From assembly GCA_032718565.1 (NCBI GenBank), contig JAVGVS010000025.1, positions 214,513-278,512 of the forward strand: DNA of 64,000 nucleotides, in the 5' to 3' direction. Origin of the DNA: Distichodus sexfasciatus. Taxonomy: Eukaryota > Chordata > Actinopteri > Characiformes > Distichodontidae. Below the pieces are notes generated by a model. That model worked only from the letters and a program-made list of their open reading frames with translations. It had not been told where the DNA came from and did not search any database. Position 1 is the first letter of the stretch; each line of letters starts with the position of its first letter. Of this stretch, positions 43,609 through 54,709 are shown in pieces. The position numbers and the translations under genes are program-made.

Positions 43609-43928
43609 ATCCTACAAATCACATTTGCACTTGCAGGCCTCGAAACAAACATGACGAGGAGAATGAAGACAGTTATCTGCGAGGCTATCCATTTTTGACG
43701 CTTCCGGAAGATCAGCGGTTTCCACGACGCCGGATAAAGTCGGATAAGCGCAGCTCCTACAGAGCAGAGATGAAGCGATAGGTCGCATTCGCTCTCTCCG
43801 TATCACTGCTTCGAAAGGTTCAGTTCAGTTCTCCGTGATACTAAAACGATTTCTCTCCTCCGCTCCTCGGCCCTTCACCTCGACCCTAAGATTGCTGTCC
43901 TCTTAACGTGAGATGATCTCGTTCTCAG
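43609..43928 (+). other. GC-rich unique sequence upstream of an exon-like segment
   Basis: CpG-containing, promoter-like text (CGACGCCGGATAAAGTCGGA, CTCTCCTCCGCTCCTCGGCC). A 69-codon frame (43,572-43,781) is charged (Arg/Asp/Glu-rich) but unrecognised. No TATA box stands out. Confidence 0.35.
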
Positions 43929-43983
43929 ATGGGCTTGAAAATGGATGAGGAGCCATTGTTAAATGATGAGGTCCCTCCTCCAG
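43929..43983 (+). other. Candidate 55-nt coding exon
   Basis: Preceded by CTTAACGTGAGATGATCTCG then TTCTCAG (branch-like CTTAAC and an acceptor-like end) and followed by GTAAAT, a good donor. Only one frame is open; it starts at an ATG and encodes 18 codons beginning MGLKMDEEPLLNDE, with acidic DEEPLL, a dileucine sorting motif as found in cytoplasmic tails of membrane proteins. The donor leaves phase 1. It could be an alternative first exon or an internal microexon, or a chance pattern. I do not recognise the protein, and no partner exon was found in the window. Confidence 0.25.
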
Positions 43984-44907
43984 GTAAATTAAGGCAGCGC
44001 CAGTGTTGTGCTGAGTTTTGCACGTCTGCGCATAGCTTAAACGAACACTGCTTTCGACAACATACTGCTTAAAAACATTATTACATTTTTCGCTGGATAC
44101 TCACTGGTTTCCTTCGCAAAACAGTTGCAAAACAGCTGTGTGTTTGGAATGTTTGTGACGTTGCATGTGTTTTGTGCATTTGCAGCGTGTCTATGAATGT
44201 GTAGCGCATTAGTAAAATGTTAAATGATGTTTTCTGAATTTGTGTTCACATGCGTTATGAGCTTGATTAGTATGTTTTGTTGTGTTGCCGCTCTCTTAGC
44301 TGTACATTAGACATAGACAAGGTGCATGCAATTTTCGGCAGCCGTGCAAAGACTCGGCGTAACACCAGGAACGAGCGCGAGCCACACGCCAGCACTGAAT
44401 ATGATTGTTACTAGCCGAGTTCAGTTTGCCACTTTAATACCTCCTGACATTTGCCCTGTGAGCGCATTAATGAGGCCGGGGTCCTAAATCACGGGGCCGA
44501 CGTTAACCCCCACCAGATGGCTCTCTCTCTTGTTCCGACCCGCCTCCAGACGGAATGAAAAATGCTGATTAATGCGACGGGACTCTGCATCTCTCCCTCT
44601 CTCTCTCTCTCTTTCAGCAGTTTGCCCGCTGCTAATTGCTTCCATCCTCCTCCCAAAGTCATGTGTATGTGTGTGTGTTTTTTATGTGTGCCGGCGTTTC
44701 CGTATGCTGAGGTATGTGGATGGTGTGTGTGTGTGTGGATTCTAATCTGCAGCACCATGTCATAAATAATGGATATGGATTAGGGATATGACCCAGCATA
44801 TAAACAAGAGCTGTGGGTTGCGAGGAGAAGCACGGAAAAAGGGAAATACACACACACAACACATGCACACACATATGAATATATACAAACACACTCAAAG
44901 TTTTTGT
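43984..44907. other. Unique sequence, conserved-element-like
   Basis: 44,330-44,560 is balanced and CpG-containing (GAACGAGCGCGAGCCACACG, CATTAATGAGGCCGGGGTCC). CT and GT runs at 44,585-44,615 and 44,662-44,740. The 67-89 codon frames here are unsupported. Confidence 0.35.
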
Positions 44908-45845
44908 CAGGACGTCACATGCTTTTCGTCACACTTGCATTGTGTTGTCACACTTGTGTTGTTGGGTGTCACTCCTGCATTGTGTTGTTTCACTTGCGTT
45001 GTATTGTGTCATGCTTGTATTGTGTCAAACTTGTGTTATGTTGTGATACACTTGTGTTGTGTTGTTACACTGACATTGTCTTGCGTCACACTTGCATTGT
45101 GTTGGTGTTACTTGCGTTATGTTTCGCATTGTGTTGTGTTACACTTGCGTTGTGTTTCGTTACTCTTGTGTTCTGTTGTGTTGCATTATACTTGCTTTGT
45201 TTTGTGTTGCACTTGTATTACACTAGTGGTGTACTCTTACACTTGCGTTGTGTTGTGTCACACTTGCCTTATCATTTGTTACACTTGTTTTGTGTTACAC
45301 TTGTGTTATGTTTTGTCACACTTGTACTGTGTTGTGTTACGCTTGCATTGGTTTTGTCACACTTACGCTGTGTTGTGTTACACTTGCACTGTGTTGCTTT
45401 ACACTTGTGATGTGTTGTGTCACAATTGCGCTGTGTTGTGTTACACTCGTGGTGTGTTGTGTCTTAATTGTGCTGTGTTGTGTTACACTGGTGTTGTATC
45501 ATGCTTGCATTGTGTTGTTATTCTTGCTCTGCATTGTGTTACACTTGCGTTGTGTTGAGTCACACTTGCATTGTTTTTGTCACACTTGCGCTGTGTTGTG
45601 TTACACTTGCACTGTATTGTGTTACACTTGCGTTGTGATGAGGCACACTTGTATTGTTTTCTGTCACACTTGCACTGTGTTGTGTCGCACTTGCACGTGT
45701 TGTGTTACACTTGCACTGTGTTGTGTCGCACTTGCACGTGTTGTGTTACACTTGCACTGTGTTGTGTCGCACTTGCACGTGTTGTGTTACACTTGTGTTG
45801 TATCACACTTGCGTTGTGTTGTTATACTTGCGTTGTGCTTTGTTT
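44908..45845. repeat. 20/21-bp minisatellite, about 45 units
   Basis: Unit close to TGTTGTGTTACACTTGCACT. Early units (44,930-45,540) are diverged. 45,660-45,790 shows a higher-order pair in which TTACACTTGCACTGTGTTG alternates with TCGCACTTGCACGTGTTG, repeated three times. Open frames of 256, 233, 168, 110 and 76 codons rich in Cys, Val, Leu and His are translations of this array in all three plus frames. Confidence 0.9.
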
Positions 45846-46718
45846 GCAGTGTTTGTGTTTTGTGTATTTGCAGCATGTCTATGAACGTGCAGCACATATG
45901 TAAAACGTGGTGCATGTGCTGTCATTTTGGCAGTGTTCAGTGTAGCTAAATTTTCATAATTGCAGTTTGCATGTGCATTAATATGTTGCTTTGCAGCTCA
46001 TTTCAAATTCGAAAAGCTGATTCAAATTTCAACTTTTTGAAGTGATGCGAATTTTGGACATCACTACCTGAGCCACTTAATCCCCCCTCTCGCAGACTCG
46101 GCTCTCGTCCTCATCTTAAATGCTGCACTCTTTAATTCCTCCTAAAAATAAATTGTGGCGTGCGCCAACATTTTTCTTACTTGATGAGAACTTCTCTAGT
46201 TAGCGGAACATATCAGTTTCCTCGCATGACTGCAACCCTCATTATGAAAATGGCGTCCCTGCCCTCCCAGTATTGATGTTTTTAGGAAGCCAGACTTTTC
46301 CTTCTTCTTCCTTTCCTCATTCTCACTGTGAGCAGTCGGAGTTCAAGTCGCAGATGTTTCCGAGCTATTTTTCCCCTCTTGCTGTGTCTGGATATTTGAG
46401 TAATAACGTTGTCTTCACCATCAACCCTTGGCGAGTCGAGGCGATGAGGCACCTGCCCTGGCCTTCGCAAGGGAGAACAGTGTATCCAGCTTTAAATAAA
46501 TTAAACTCAAGCCGCTGGTGCAAGGCACGGAATTTGGGATTGGCGAACAGGGTTGGATCATTTATAAAGAAAGGAAGGTAAATTTGCATGGAGTTGCAAA
46601 TGAGGGCAGAACGCAGGATGGAACTTTGTAAGAACAAAAAGGAACTATTCGGCTTAGCAGTGTTAAATTCATAAACAAAAAGCAATGAGAAAGATGTGAT
46701 TCAATATAGATTAATTTG
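45846..46718. other. Unique sequence; hAT-like end near 45,980-46,070
   Basis: 45,980-46,070 (CAAATTCGAAAAGCTGATTC, GCGAATTTTGGACATCACTA) resembles a hAT right terminus on one side only. 46,080-46,560 is balanced, conserved-element-like text (GCAGTCGGAGTTCAAGTCGC). Its 102-codon frame (46,273-46,581) has no family resemblance. Confidence 0.35.
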
Positions 46719-46798
46719 CAACATTTAGCAGATGCTCTTATCCAGAGCACGTCCATTTCCTAATTTCAGGAACTGTCTCCCTGAGAGCGACTTTAATT
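46719..46798 (-). mobile_element. SINE-B tail fragment
   Basis: CATTTAGCAGATGCTCTTAT then CCAGAGC, CCTAATTTCAGGAACTGTCT: complement of the CTGGATAAGAGCGTCTGCTA tail seen at 62,600. Ends where a SINE-A copy begins. Confidence 0.65.
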
Positions 46799-47012
46799 TA
46801 AGTGAATGATTATTTGTCATTGTGAAGACAGCACAGCACACAGCGCATCACAACCCAGTATGTCCTCTGTTTTGGACCCATCTGTGAAGCTTTTTGCCAG
46901 CACCCATCAGAGCAGTGCTTGAGGTCAGTGCCTTGCTCATGAGCACTTCAGTGGTACCTTTGCCGGTCCAGGAATGATCCGGCGACCTTCCAATCACAGG
47001 GCCAACTGTGAC
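46799..47012 (-). mobile_element. SINE-A copy 15
   Basis: Minus strand: CAGTTGGCCCTGTGATTGGA, AGGTCGCCGGATCATTCCTG, GACCGGCAAAGGTACCACTG, CTCATGAGCAAGGCACTGAC and GTGCTGTGCTGTCTTCACAA. The A box is eroded. Confidence 0.75.
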
Positions 47013-47435
47013 ATAGTGTTGGGAGAAATCTAAACAGCTGGTTTAAGCACACGATTTCTGACATCTGCAAATGAATAATAACACAACTGACCATTTTTTA
47101 AATCAAACTTACACTGTGTGTAGAGACGGTACAGACCCAAATGTATGTCCAAAGAACAGAAAAAGTGATTTCTACATTACTTCACATTGCATGCAGATTG
47201 GGCATTGAGCTCAGATTGTGCAGCCATAGTTACTACCGGGATGTTCTTTTTCATTAGAATTTTTATGTTGTAGCCAGAAAATCACCAGGCAATGTCTTAA
47301 TGATATAATCCAGGCATTTAAAACTGGTTTTGTTCCAGGGACCACCACTCAGAGTAAGCAGTACTCTGCATCTGGCCACTGTGTGTCCCTATGTGTGCAT
47401 GGCGGTGCAGGAGGTATATTTTTCCATTACTTTTT
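47013..47435. other. Unique sequence
   Basis: No gene or repeat recognised. Confidence 0.35.
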
Positions 47436-47578
47436 AGATATTCACATTGCACTAGGGGGCAGCGGACCACCAGTTGAAAACCCGTAATAATCGATTATGG
47501 ACTGGGACTTCATAGATGCAGAATCGTCCATGTGTGCTTTGCAATGCATTGATTATGTGATTAATTTCAACACCCATA
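47436..47578 (+). mobile_element. hAT MITE (TAGAGGTGT family) fragment
   Basis: CTTTTTAGATATTCACATTG, CACTAGGGGGCAGCGGACCA, AATAATCGATTATGGACTGG and GATTATGTGATTAATTTCAA then CACCCATA: the right third of the 23,272 element. Confidence 0.6.
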
Positions 47579-47609
47579 CTAAGGACATTGACTAAGTCTG
47601 TAGAAACTG

Positions 47610-47702
47610 GAAGAAAATGTAGAAACTGGAGCCATGTCTTCTTGTGTCTCTATGTATGTGTACATAGTAGAACTGACAATAAAGTTGACTTTGACTTTGA
47701 CA
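47610..47702 (+). repeat. LINE-like 3' tail, (TTTGAC)n type, plus
   Basis: TCTCTATGTATGTGTACATA, then CTGACAATAAAGTTGACTTT and GACTTTGAC. Short terminal copy of the family at 38,157. Confidence 0.6.
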
Positions 47703-47835
47703 AAGGGAGGTCATCTCTATGAAGAATGAGCGTGATGGATTTCACCTCAGTAAAATGTTAACCTGATTTAACCAGAGAACTATCTATCTGTCTTAGCTGA
47801 CTAACTAACGTTGACTGAAGCAGCCTCTGAAAAAA

Positions 47836-48036
47836 CCTTACAGGGCCCATTTAGAGTCACCAATTAACCTATAGTGCATGCTTTTGGACTGTCGAAGGAA
47901 TCCAGAGCACCCGGAGGAAGCCTACATGAACACACGGAGAGCATGCAAACTCTCCTATGGCCGACCCGGGGATCGAACCCAGGACCTTCTCACTGTAAGG
48001 CGGCAGCGCCAACCCCTGTGCCACCGCGCTGCCCCG
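47836..48036 (-). repeat. RTE-like SINE, head part, minus
   Basis: TTAGAGTCACCAATTAACCT, CATGCTTTTGGACTGTCGAA, GAGCACCCGGAGGAAGCC and the B-box region GGATCGAACCCAGGACCTTC. The 3' tail third is missing. Confidence 0.8.
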
Positions 48037-48074
48037 CAACTAGTTTTTATCAGTTAAAATGAGATTAAACTAGA

Positions 48075-48620
48075 GATGGCACCTATCCAATACGGTGATG
48101 AGATATCGGTCCGATGACGACTCAAATAGCTGGATCTGGTATCAGTGGCTTTGGGCTGATCTATGGAACTAATCTGTGTATGCGCACATGCTCAATTGTT
48201 TCTGCAAGGGAAGTGGCACTGCAGTAAAGCTCTTTTTTTTCTTCGACATTCACTCGAATTCCTACATATTGATATGACAATGAGCAGAACAAGCAACACA
48301 ACACACTACAAGCCCAAAAGCAGCTATCACTCACAATCTCTGTGTTCCTGATGGTTTTAGTGCCACAGTATTAGGGACTGTCACAAAATTACACAACTGT
48401 GTTTAAACATGTAATTTTTGAGATGTTATTTTCATAATAAATGATTTCGCAGGTACATATGGGTGTGTAATTGCATTGTTATAGTTAGGAAAACAGTATT
48501 TGTCAAGTATTTTCTTAAGCATAACAGAATACTCTCAGTAACGTATTCAGAGACTGTATCAGATTTGTATCATATCAGCAGATATCCAAATTTACAATAT
48601 CGGTATCATGCCATGTTTAA
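48075..48620. mobile_element. hAT-like element (ATCGGT-rich ends)
   Basis: Left AGAGATGGCACCTATCCAAT then GAGATATCGGTCCGATGACG; right CAGATATCCAAATTTACAAT then ATCGGTATCATGCCATGTTT. The ends are imperfect inverted repeats. The 546-bp interior has no coding. TSD not established. Confidence 0.5.
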
Positions 48621-49656
48621 TTAAAACTGTGAAGAATAGAAATGACCTAAATGTACCTAAAATGAATAATATTTTTTTGTCTAAAAACTAAGACTAAAAC
48701 TAAATCCACAGAGCAGCAGCTCAAAGTTAAGAGCAGCGCAATTCCCATCACAAATCACAAGATTCTCAACTCATATTTAAATACAAAGCAGGAATGCTAT
48801 TTATCTTGTTGCATAGACCGCCGTCAAGCTTATTTTTGCTATGAGTTATGCAGATGTTCTATACATGGGTTTAGAGACAGCATATTTAATTATGACCTGA
48901 ATCCTATTTGCAAAGGTCTGAAAATTTAACTCACACACACTGTAACGATAAATGGATATGTGCAGTAAACTTGCTGTCGTGCAGCAGCTAAATTCTGCAT
49001 GAGCTCCCTGGGCAAAGCGAGACCTAATTGCCTGCTTTGAAAAGTGAACATACACTTCACCGGAGACATGCATTACACTCTCAGCAGCATGGCAAAAATT
49101 TTTAGACCAGAGCATATTAATAGCAAAAAATATGCTAATGTTCTGCCTGAGCAAGAGGTTTCCACACCAAAAATTCTGTATAAAAACAGGAAAATGTCTT
49201 GGCCGGTTGGGATGTTTATGATCTTCAGTCTTTTTGATGAAAAAGGATTTGGTTTGGTTTGTTTATTTATAAATAAATACTTCATGTATTGAAATTCATA
49301 TGCACTAGCTCAAATATAAACTAGTCAAACGTTTCTGCAATTTTTTATATAGTATAAATTTGAAATATAATTTTTTTTCAATATTTCATAGATAATATAA
49401 AATAATAAAAAAGTAAATGTACAGTATGTTCACCCTTTAAGTACCTTTACTAGGTACAAATCTCAGATCTTTATTCATTACTGACCTCCAAAAAGCAACT
49501 TGATATAATGGTAATGATAATGGGAATCATCAGATATTAAATATGAGATAATTATTGATATTTAATGAACTTGACAACAAACCACACAACCAGTTAATAG
49601 TATGTCCAACATGCAACATTTCCCTCTCTTTCCATCTTCTTTTATTGTAAAAATGT
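48621..49656. other. Unique AT-rich sequence
   Basis: 48,840-49,290 carries open frames on both strands (102, 82 and 70 codons) that resemble no family. 49,280-49,440 is very AT-rich. Confidence 0.35.
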
Positions 49657-49832
49657 ACGGGTACCTCTGCTGTATGTGATGGAGCAGTGGGCAGATTTTT
49701 TGGCAGGACCCGGAGAGTAGCGTTTGGGGCCTGGGGATGCATTGTTGCTCTTGAGTACCTCAGCAGTACCTTTATCAGTCCAGGACTTGAACCGCCAACC
49801 TTCGGATCACGGGGCATCGTTACACCCCTACG
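49657..49832 (-). mobile_element. SINE-A copy 16
   Basis: Minus strand: GATCCGAAGGTTGGCGGTTC, AAGTCCTGGACTGATAAAGG, TACTGCTGAGGTACTCAAGA and CTGCCCACTGCTCCATCACA. The A-box end and 3' end are lost. Confidence 0.75.
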
Positions 49833-50465
49833 TCGTTTCCTGTGTAACCTTTGGTAACATTATGTTGTTTTGTAGACCAGCTCTGTTCACACTAACAACT
49901 GTCTGTCTTCAGATTTGTGTTCTTTGAACGAGGCCTAAATGTAACACAAGAAAACGACATTGGCCTGCAACTGCTCCAAAACTGAGAAAGAAGAGGACAG
50001 AGCAACACCAGGAGCAACAAAGCAGCTGCTGAATGCCTGCGCTTTTACGTCTAACTAGATTTGTATTCTCGACATTGATATTGTGAAGCATATGCTCGGC
50101 ATTGTTCCTCTTCAAAGTTTTTCCTCGGCGAGCCAGAGCCGCCGTCGGCTTCATTATCGCGTTGCCGCAGACCTACACAATTTGTTCGTCAACTTGACAT
50201 TCCCTGCACAGGCGTGCCAAACCCGGAGAGTACAGACAAAAGGAGAGCGGCTAATGAAAATCCAGGTGGCGCTCCACGATTGGGGCGGGTGCGAGGGCAC
50301 GAGTTGGCCCCCGACCTGGAGAGACTCGACTCCGCGATCTCGCCTGTCCTCCTGCTCACACATTAACAAGGTGGAGACGGGAGATTGAATGCCCGAAAGC
50401 ACAATTCTGCAAAAGTTTGGCATCCGACCAGAGGATAGGAGGAGGAGTCGGAGGAGGAGTTGATT
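49833..50465. other. Unique sequence, conserved-element-like
   Basis: 50,090-50,400 is balanced and CpG-containing (GGCGAGCCAGAGCCGCCGTC, TTCATTATCGCGTTGCCGCA). It holds overlapping frames of 101 (plus) and 89 (minus) codons with no family resemblance. Confidence 0.35.
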
Positions 50466-50738
50466 GGGGCGAAAAGGCTTGTGGATTGTGTGTTAGGAGT
50501 CAAAAACAAAAAAGAAAAATCCCTTCATCCCTCCCGGATTCTGCGATGCACAGAAAAGAGACAAGAGAGCTTCTGAGTGAACGTGAACCTCACATCTGCT
50601 CCCTCAAAAGCTTTTCAAACACGACTTTTTGTAAAACACACAGTCGCATTGTTCAGTTGTCTTGGATGTGACAATGCTTGTTTTTGCTCTCAAGGCAACG
50701 CAAACTAATATGGGTTAGATTTGCTTTGCAAACAGCTT

Positions 50739-51349
50739 TTTAAAAATTACTTAAAACTACTTTCAATTTTCAGCTTATCAAGGTGATTTCGGATTTTACT
50801 TCTTGTGTTGATACCCTGATTTGCTGATTTTTTTTCTGGTAAAATAAATTTGTCTCCTTATTTTGACTATAAGGTTGTTACATAAGGCTTTTTGGGCCTT
50901 TGTTACGCTTCCTGGTTCTGAACGTTCTAATCAGTGAACCAGTGTACCATCACTTCCTTGTTTACATCAGCTGTTTCCGACGCAGTGGCTGTCTCCTCTT
51001 GCTGGTGTTATTGTAGTGTATTTGGCTGCTCTACCTCATAACCACGGCACCCTTATCTCAGCTTTCACGATTTCCCTAAAGATGAAAACCTATGGAAAAC
51101 CTGAGTGAGGTTAATCTGAAGGGACAAGGGTCCATCATCCACCACTTGCTTCTGCAGCTTACACTTTGAGAGTGAGTTTCTTTATGTATCCAAGAGTAGA
51201 GCAGTAGAAAACATCTGAAAACCAGTGCTACACCACAGGGATTTTCTTGGAATAAAAGGGTGAGGCTCAGCTCACTCGACAGTAGGTTTACAACCGGGTC
51301 AGCGCTCGTCTTTAGGGTGCGTCTAATGTTAGTGTTAATGTTAGCGAAG
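50739..51349. other. Unique sequence between the duplication copies
   Basis: No repeat family recognised. A 121-codon minus-strand frame begins in this stretch (51,076-51,441) but overlaps a transposon end and shows no family resemblance. Confidence 0.35.
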
Positions 51350-51490
51350 GTTCTGCTAAGGAAGAAGTAGGTACCTTTTATGGTTACATTTGCTTTTGGA
51401 TACTGAAAATCAATTTTATCTCCCCATTGAAGGCCATTCATGTTTTTTTCCGAAGTTAGGTTCCATGGACCAGAAGTGGAAGGGCGTGAC
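51350..51490 (-). mobile_element. TIR-element end (CTAACTTCAG family)
   Basis: GATACTGAAAATCAATTTTA, TCTCCCCATTGAAGGCCATT and CCGAAGTTAGGTTCCATGGA match, inverted, the left arm of the element at 58,165-58,800. Only one end present. Confidence 0.55.
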
Positions 51491-51659
51491 CACTCTGTAA
51501 GCAGAGGAAAGGAGCACGAGCTGATTTGGGAAAAGTCTGGATTGTATGTGTTGAAATCAAGCCAAATCCTTTATGATACTTTATGATTCTTAATATGTCA
51601 CTTAAGATTTTATTGCTTCAAATATTTAGCTCATTAAGATGTTGGATATTACTTTTTCT

Positions 51660-52265
51660 GTCATTAGCCCAAGTGCATCTTTTCCCCTTTTTTGTCATTA
51701 CTGTGACCCAGAGGCACAACCACAAAGGATTTTCCAGCATTTATTTTAGAAAGTAACTTAGGAACACTGACCAAAACCAAACAGAAATCTTCTTGATCGC
51801 CGCCAAAACAAAATGTTTGTGGAAAGTTTACAGCAAACTTGTGGTTAATTTGTGGCAAACAGTGGAGTTTACCAGAATATGTTGCCACAAGTTTGCCATT
51901 GTCAGCCAATAGTAGCAAATTTGCAACAATGGTCTGGCAACAATGACAAATTGCCACTAGTATTAAATGTATTTGCCAGTGCCTTGCTAAAACAATTTCC
52001 CTGTAATGACAAACTTGTAGTGAACTTTTGGTGACAAATTTGCAGGACCCTTCCAAAAATGGCGAACAGTTGCCGTTAACCAAAGTAAACCTTTGGCAAT
52101 GTTGCCACAAATTTGCAGCAAGGTCATATTTTCACACACAAATTAGGTTTGTGGCAAACCAGCGGTGGACTTTTAGCAAACTTTGTGGAAAACTTATGCA
52201 CCTGGCAAATTTGTCACTAAAAGTTCACTACAAGTTTGCCATTACTGGCCCAAATGCAATAATAC
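51660..52265. repeat. TTTGCCA-rich element with inverted segments
   Basis: Many variants of GGCAAACTTGTAGTGAAC and TTGGCAACAAATTTGCCA on both strands. The clearest pair is AAACTTGTAGTGAACTTTTG (52,010) and AAAAGTTCACTACAAGTTTG (52,220). Flanked by CATTAGCCCAAGTGCA (51,662) and CATTACTGGCCCAAATGCA (52,240), a possible internal direct repeat. Likely an old DNA transposon. The 148-codon frame over it is an artefact. Confidence 0.5.
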
Positions 52266-52616
52266 TTCACCCCCCTTTTCATGTTAACAATGTAATTCCC
52301 TGATTTTCAGCAACAAAGGAGTGTATCCATTAATGAAGTTATTCCTATTGGGAATAACTGTGATGAACTGGGACAAAGGCCCGGATGGTGTTTTAGGAGC
52401 TGAAAACAAGAAGTGAAAGAGCGAATCCCCTCATCCCTGCTGAGAGCCTATGAGCTAACGTAAGCCTCACATCTATTCCCTCAAAAGCTTTTCTACTATG
52501 ACTTTTTGTAAAATACACACAGGTTGCGTCGCACAATTGCCTCAGATGTGGCATTGCTTGTGTTTGCTCTCAGGCAACGCAAAGTAATATGTTTTAGATT
52601 TGCTTTGCAAAGAACT

Positions 52617-53157
52617 CCTGTCATCATCCAGACAGCCTGTATCTCTGTAATAGCTTTAAGATGCTTAATTTGTCACCTAGGGCTTTATTACATCACTTTA
52701 GAACAAAAAAAGAAAACAAAAGATAATAATAATAAAAAAATTTACACAGACTATTTGCTGCTCATGAATAAACAATGGGTTACAACGGAAGACAAATTGT
52801 ATCTGCTAAAGTAAACACGGCTGTCAAAAAGCTTTTTGTCTAAGCCTGTGTTGGCCGGCATTAAGAATGAGAGCCAATAAAGTGAACATGAGGAAACGTT
52901 TACGAGTCTCCTCAGTGATTCTCAGGCAGACTGAACAAACCGTTCCAACACAAGATGAGAAAGAGGATTTACACTCATATCTGATGGAAATATGACAACA
53001 TCCACGTTTAACGTAAGACTTAGAAATTACATCGATGATACCAAATAATGCTCTATATGAATCACTGTCAGTCAAAAATTTTACTAACCACTTTTCCATT
53101 AATTTCACAATATTTTATTCTTGTTAGCCATTGGGGAAGCTGTTGATTGAATGTTGT
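52617..53157. other. Unique AT-rich sequence
   Basis: No gene recognised. Confidence 0.35.
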
Positions 53158-53212
53158 TTGAGGCAGTTGGTAGTGTAAGGAATTATACCTGTGATCAAAA
53201 GGTCCCTTACAA
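53158..53212 (+). mobile_element. SINE-A copy 17, head fragment
   Basis: TTGAGGCAGTTGGTAGTGTA then ACCTGTGATCAAAAGGTCC: A-box end and part of the linker only. Confidence 0.6.
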
Positions 53213-53753
53213 AAATCTTAGGCTTCTGGCAAACAGTTGCGTACCTTCAACCAATCGCTACCACTTGGTCATGATGTATGTTTTGCGCTGGAACACACCT
53301 AGCGTTATGTCCATAGCCGGCATTGCAGTGAGGTACAAGTTGAACGAACGACTGCTGCCGACTCAATGTGTCCAAGGCTCAATTAAAAATTCTGAGATAA
53401 TATTTGACAGCAAGTGCAAGGATGACAACATATTTAGTCAACTATCTAAGCTCAGTTTGGTTCTTGTTAGCACACTGCTTTAGTGCGTCTGGAACTACAC
53501 CGGAACTACATACTCAAACTTAACGCTTGAGTTCAACGTCATGGCTTTCAGCCTTTACATGGCCCTCCCTATGTTCGCTAGAAAACCTAGTCGAGGGAGA
53601 CCAAAGCCTTTAGCACTACTATTTTGTCTTTACAGGCATATTGTTTTGGCAAATACATTTACCACTAGTGATAATGACGCAACTTAAAGATGTATAAAAT
53701 GTATAACACTTTAAATGTTAAGAGAAGAGTTAAGCGGCTACAGACACAAAGAA
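53213..53753. other. Unique sequence
   Basis: A 110-codon plus-strand frame starts in the SINE head and lacks any family resemblance. Nothing else seen. Confidence 0.35.
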
Positions 53754-54065
53754 CACTGGGCCTTATGCACCAATGTTTCAGTTAATTGTTTGTCAAATTT
53801 GTTTAAAAAGTTAAGATATTTAACTAATAAAATATGATACAAATGCAGAATTGACTAAATCCAATATGCTTATGTTTTGCACAATGTTGCCTGCAATAAA
53901 CTTTGTGTAAGTTACTCTACACCAGCTGTAGATTCTACTCTTACCTAAGAGGCAATCTCAATTAAGGAAATCTTGGTGAATGTCAGAATCTTTGCAAAAA
54001 CTGTGTAAGTGAGTTTGAAGAACAATTTTTTTCCCCTAAGAACAGCTGGTGAATGAGGCCCAGTG
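53754..54065. mobile_element. TIR element (CACTGGGCCT family), short copy
   Basis: CACTGGGCCTTATGCACCAA at the left and GCTGGTGAATGAGGCCCAGTG at the right are inverted. 312 bp, AT-rich. Related to the ends at 59,174-60,119. Confidence 0.65.
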
Positions 54066-54709
54066 AACTGAAGTGTGAAGTGTACTCAAACTGACTTTAA
54101 ACCACAGATAAGATGACGGAGGAGTGAAGTAGGTGAAGTTGCCTCACGACTCGCTTTAAGTAAAAGTGGTTCAATCACTCCAATAAATCTGCCAGGGTTT
54201 TTGTAGGGACAGAAACTGAATCCTGTAAATCCAGTTTAGCCCAGATTTTATCCCCCAAAACTCGAATGGATTTTGTTTCTACTAAACGTATTTTAGAGCT
54301 TACTCATACAGCACTGCTGCTGGAGAGACTCAGTGTTCAGCTCAGCTCCCAGAAAAACTGTGGCCTGTTTGACTCAAAAAAGACCGGCCGAGTTGATTGT
54401 AAAGCATCATAACGTCTCTGCTTTAAGCTTTTATTTGAACCTGTCAGATTGTGTGACGCCAGGCCAGAACTTACTGTGGCCCAATGTTCTTGTACAAATG
54501 ACAAGTAATAGTGAAATATTTACATGACTAAATATGGTGACAAAAAGGCTCCCATACCATATAAAATTAGGACAAACTGCCTTTAATAGAATAGTATATT
54601 TTTACAAAAACAAATTTTTTATTAAAACCAACAAATCTCACATCCATTGTGGGGGGGTTGTATGGTTTCTTATAATAAATTTGTATAAAATGTCAAGCAA
54701 CTAAGCAAT
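54066..54709. other. Unique sequence
   Basis: No gene recognised. Contains a G-run at 54,650. Confidence 0.35.

Larger units (their letters stand above)
50466..52616. repeat. Direct duplication, copies 1.9 kb apart
   Basis: 50,466-50,738 and 52,369-52,616 share, in order, ATCCCTTCATCCCTCCCG with ATCCCCTCATCCCTGCTG, CCCTCAAAAGCTTTTC, GACTTTTTGTAAAA, GCAACGCAAACTAATATG with GCAACGCAAAGTAATATG, and TTAGATTTGCTTTGCAAA. A second block, ATTCTTAATATGTCACTTAA (about 51,588) and ATGCTTAATTTGTCACCTAG (about 52,660), suggests the duplicated unit was longer and copy 2 has lost its middle. Confidence 0.7.

Noticed and set aside
44788..45949. 256-, 233- and 168-codon Cys/His/Leu-rich open frames, at first sight zinc-finger-like or membrane proteins
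   Set aside because: All arise from one 20/21-bp minisatellite with no stop codons in its unit; three frames are open at once, and Cys/His spacing follows the repeat, not a finger motif.
51664..52110. 148-codon minus-strand frame
   Set aside because: Covers a repetitive TTTGCCA-rich element; motif repeats explain the lack of stops.
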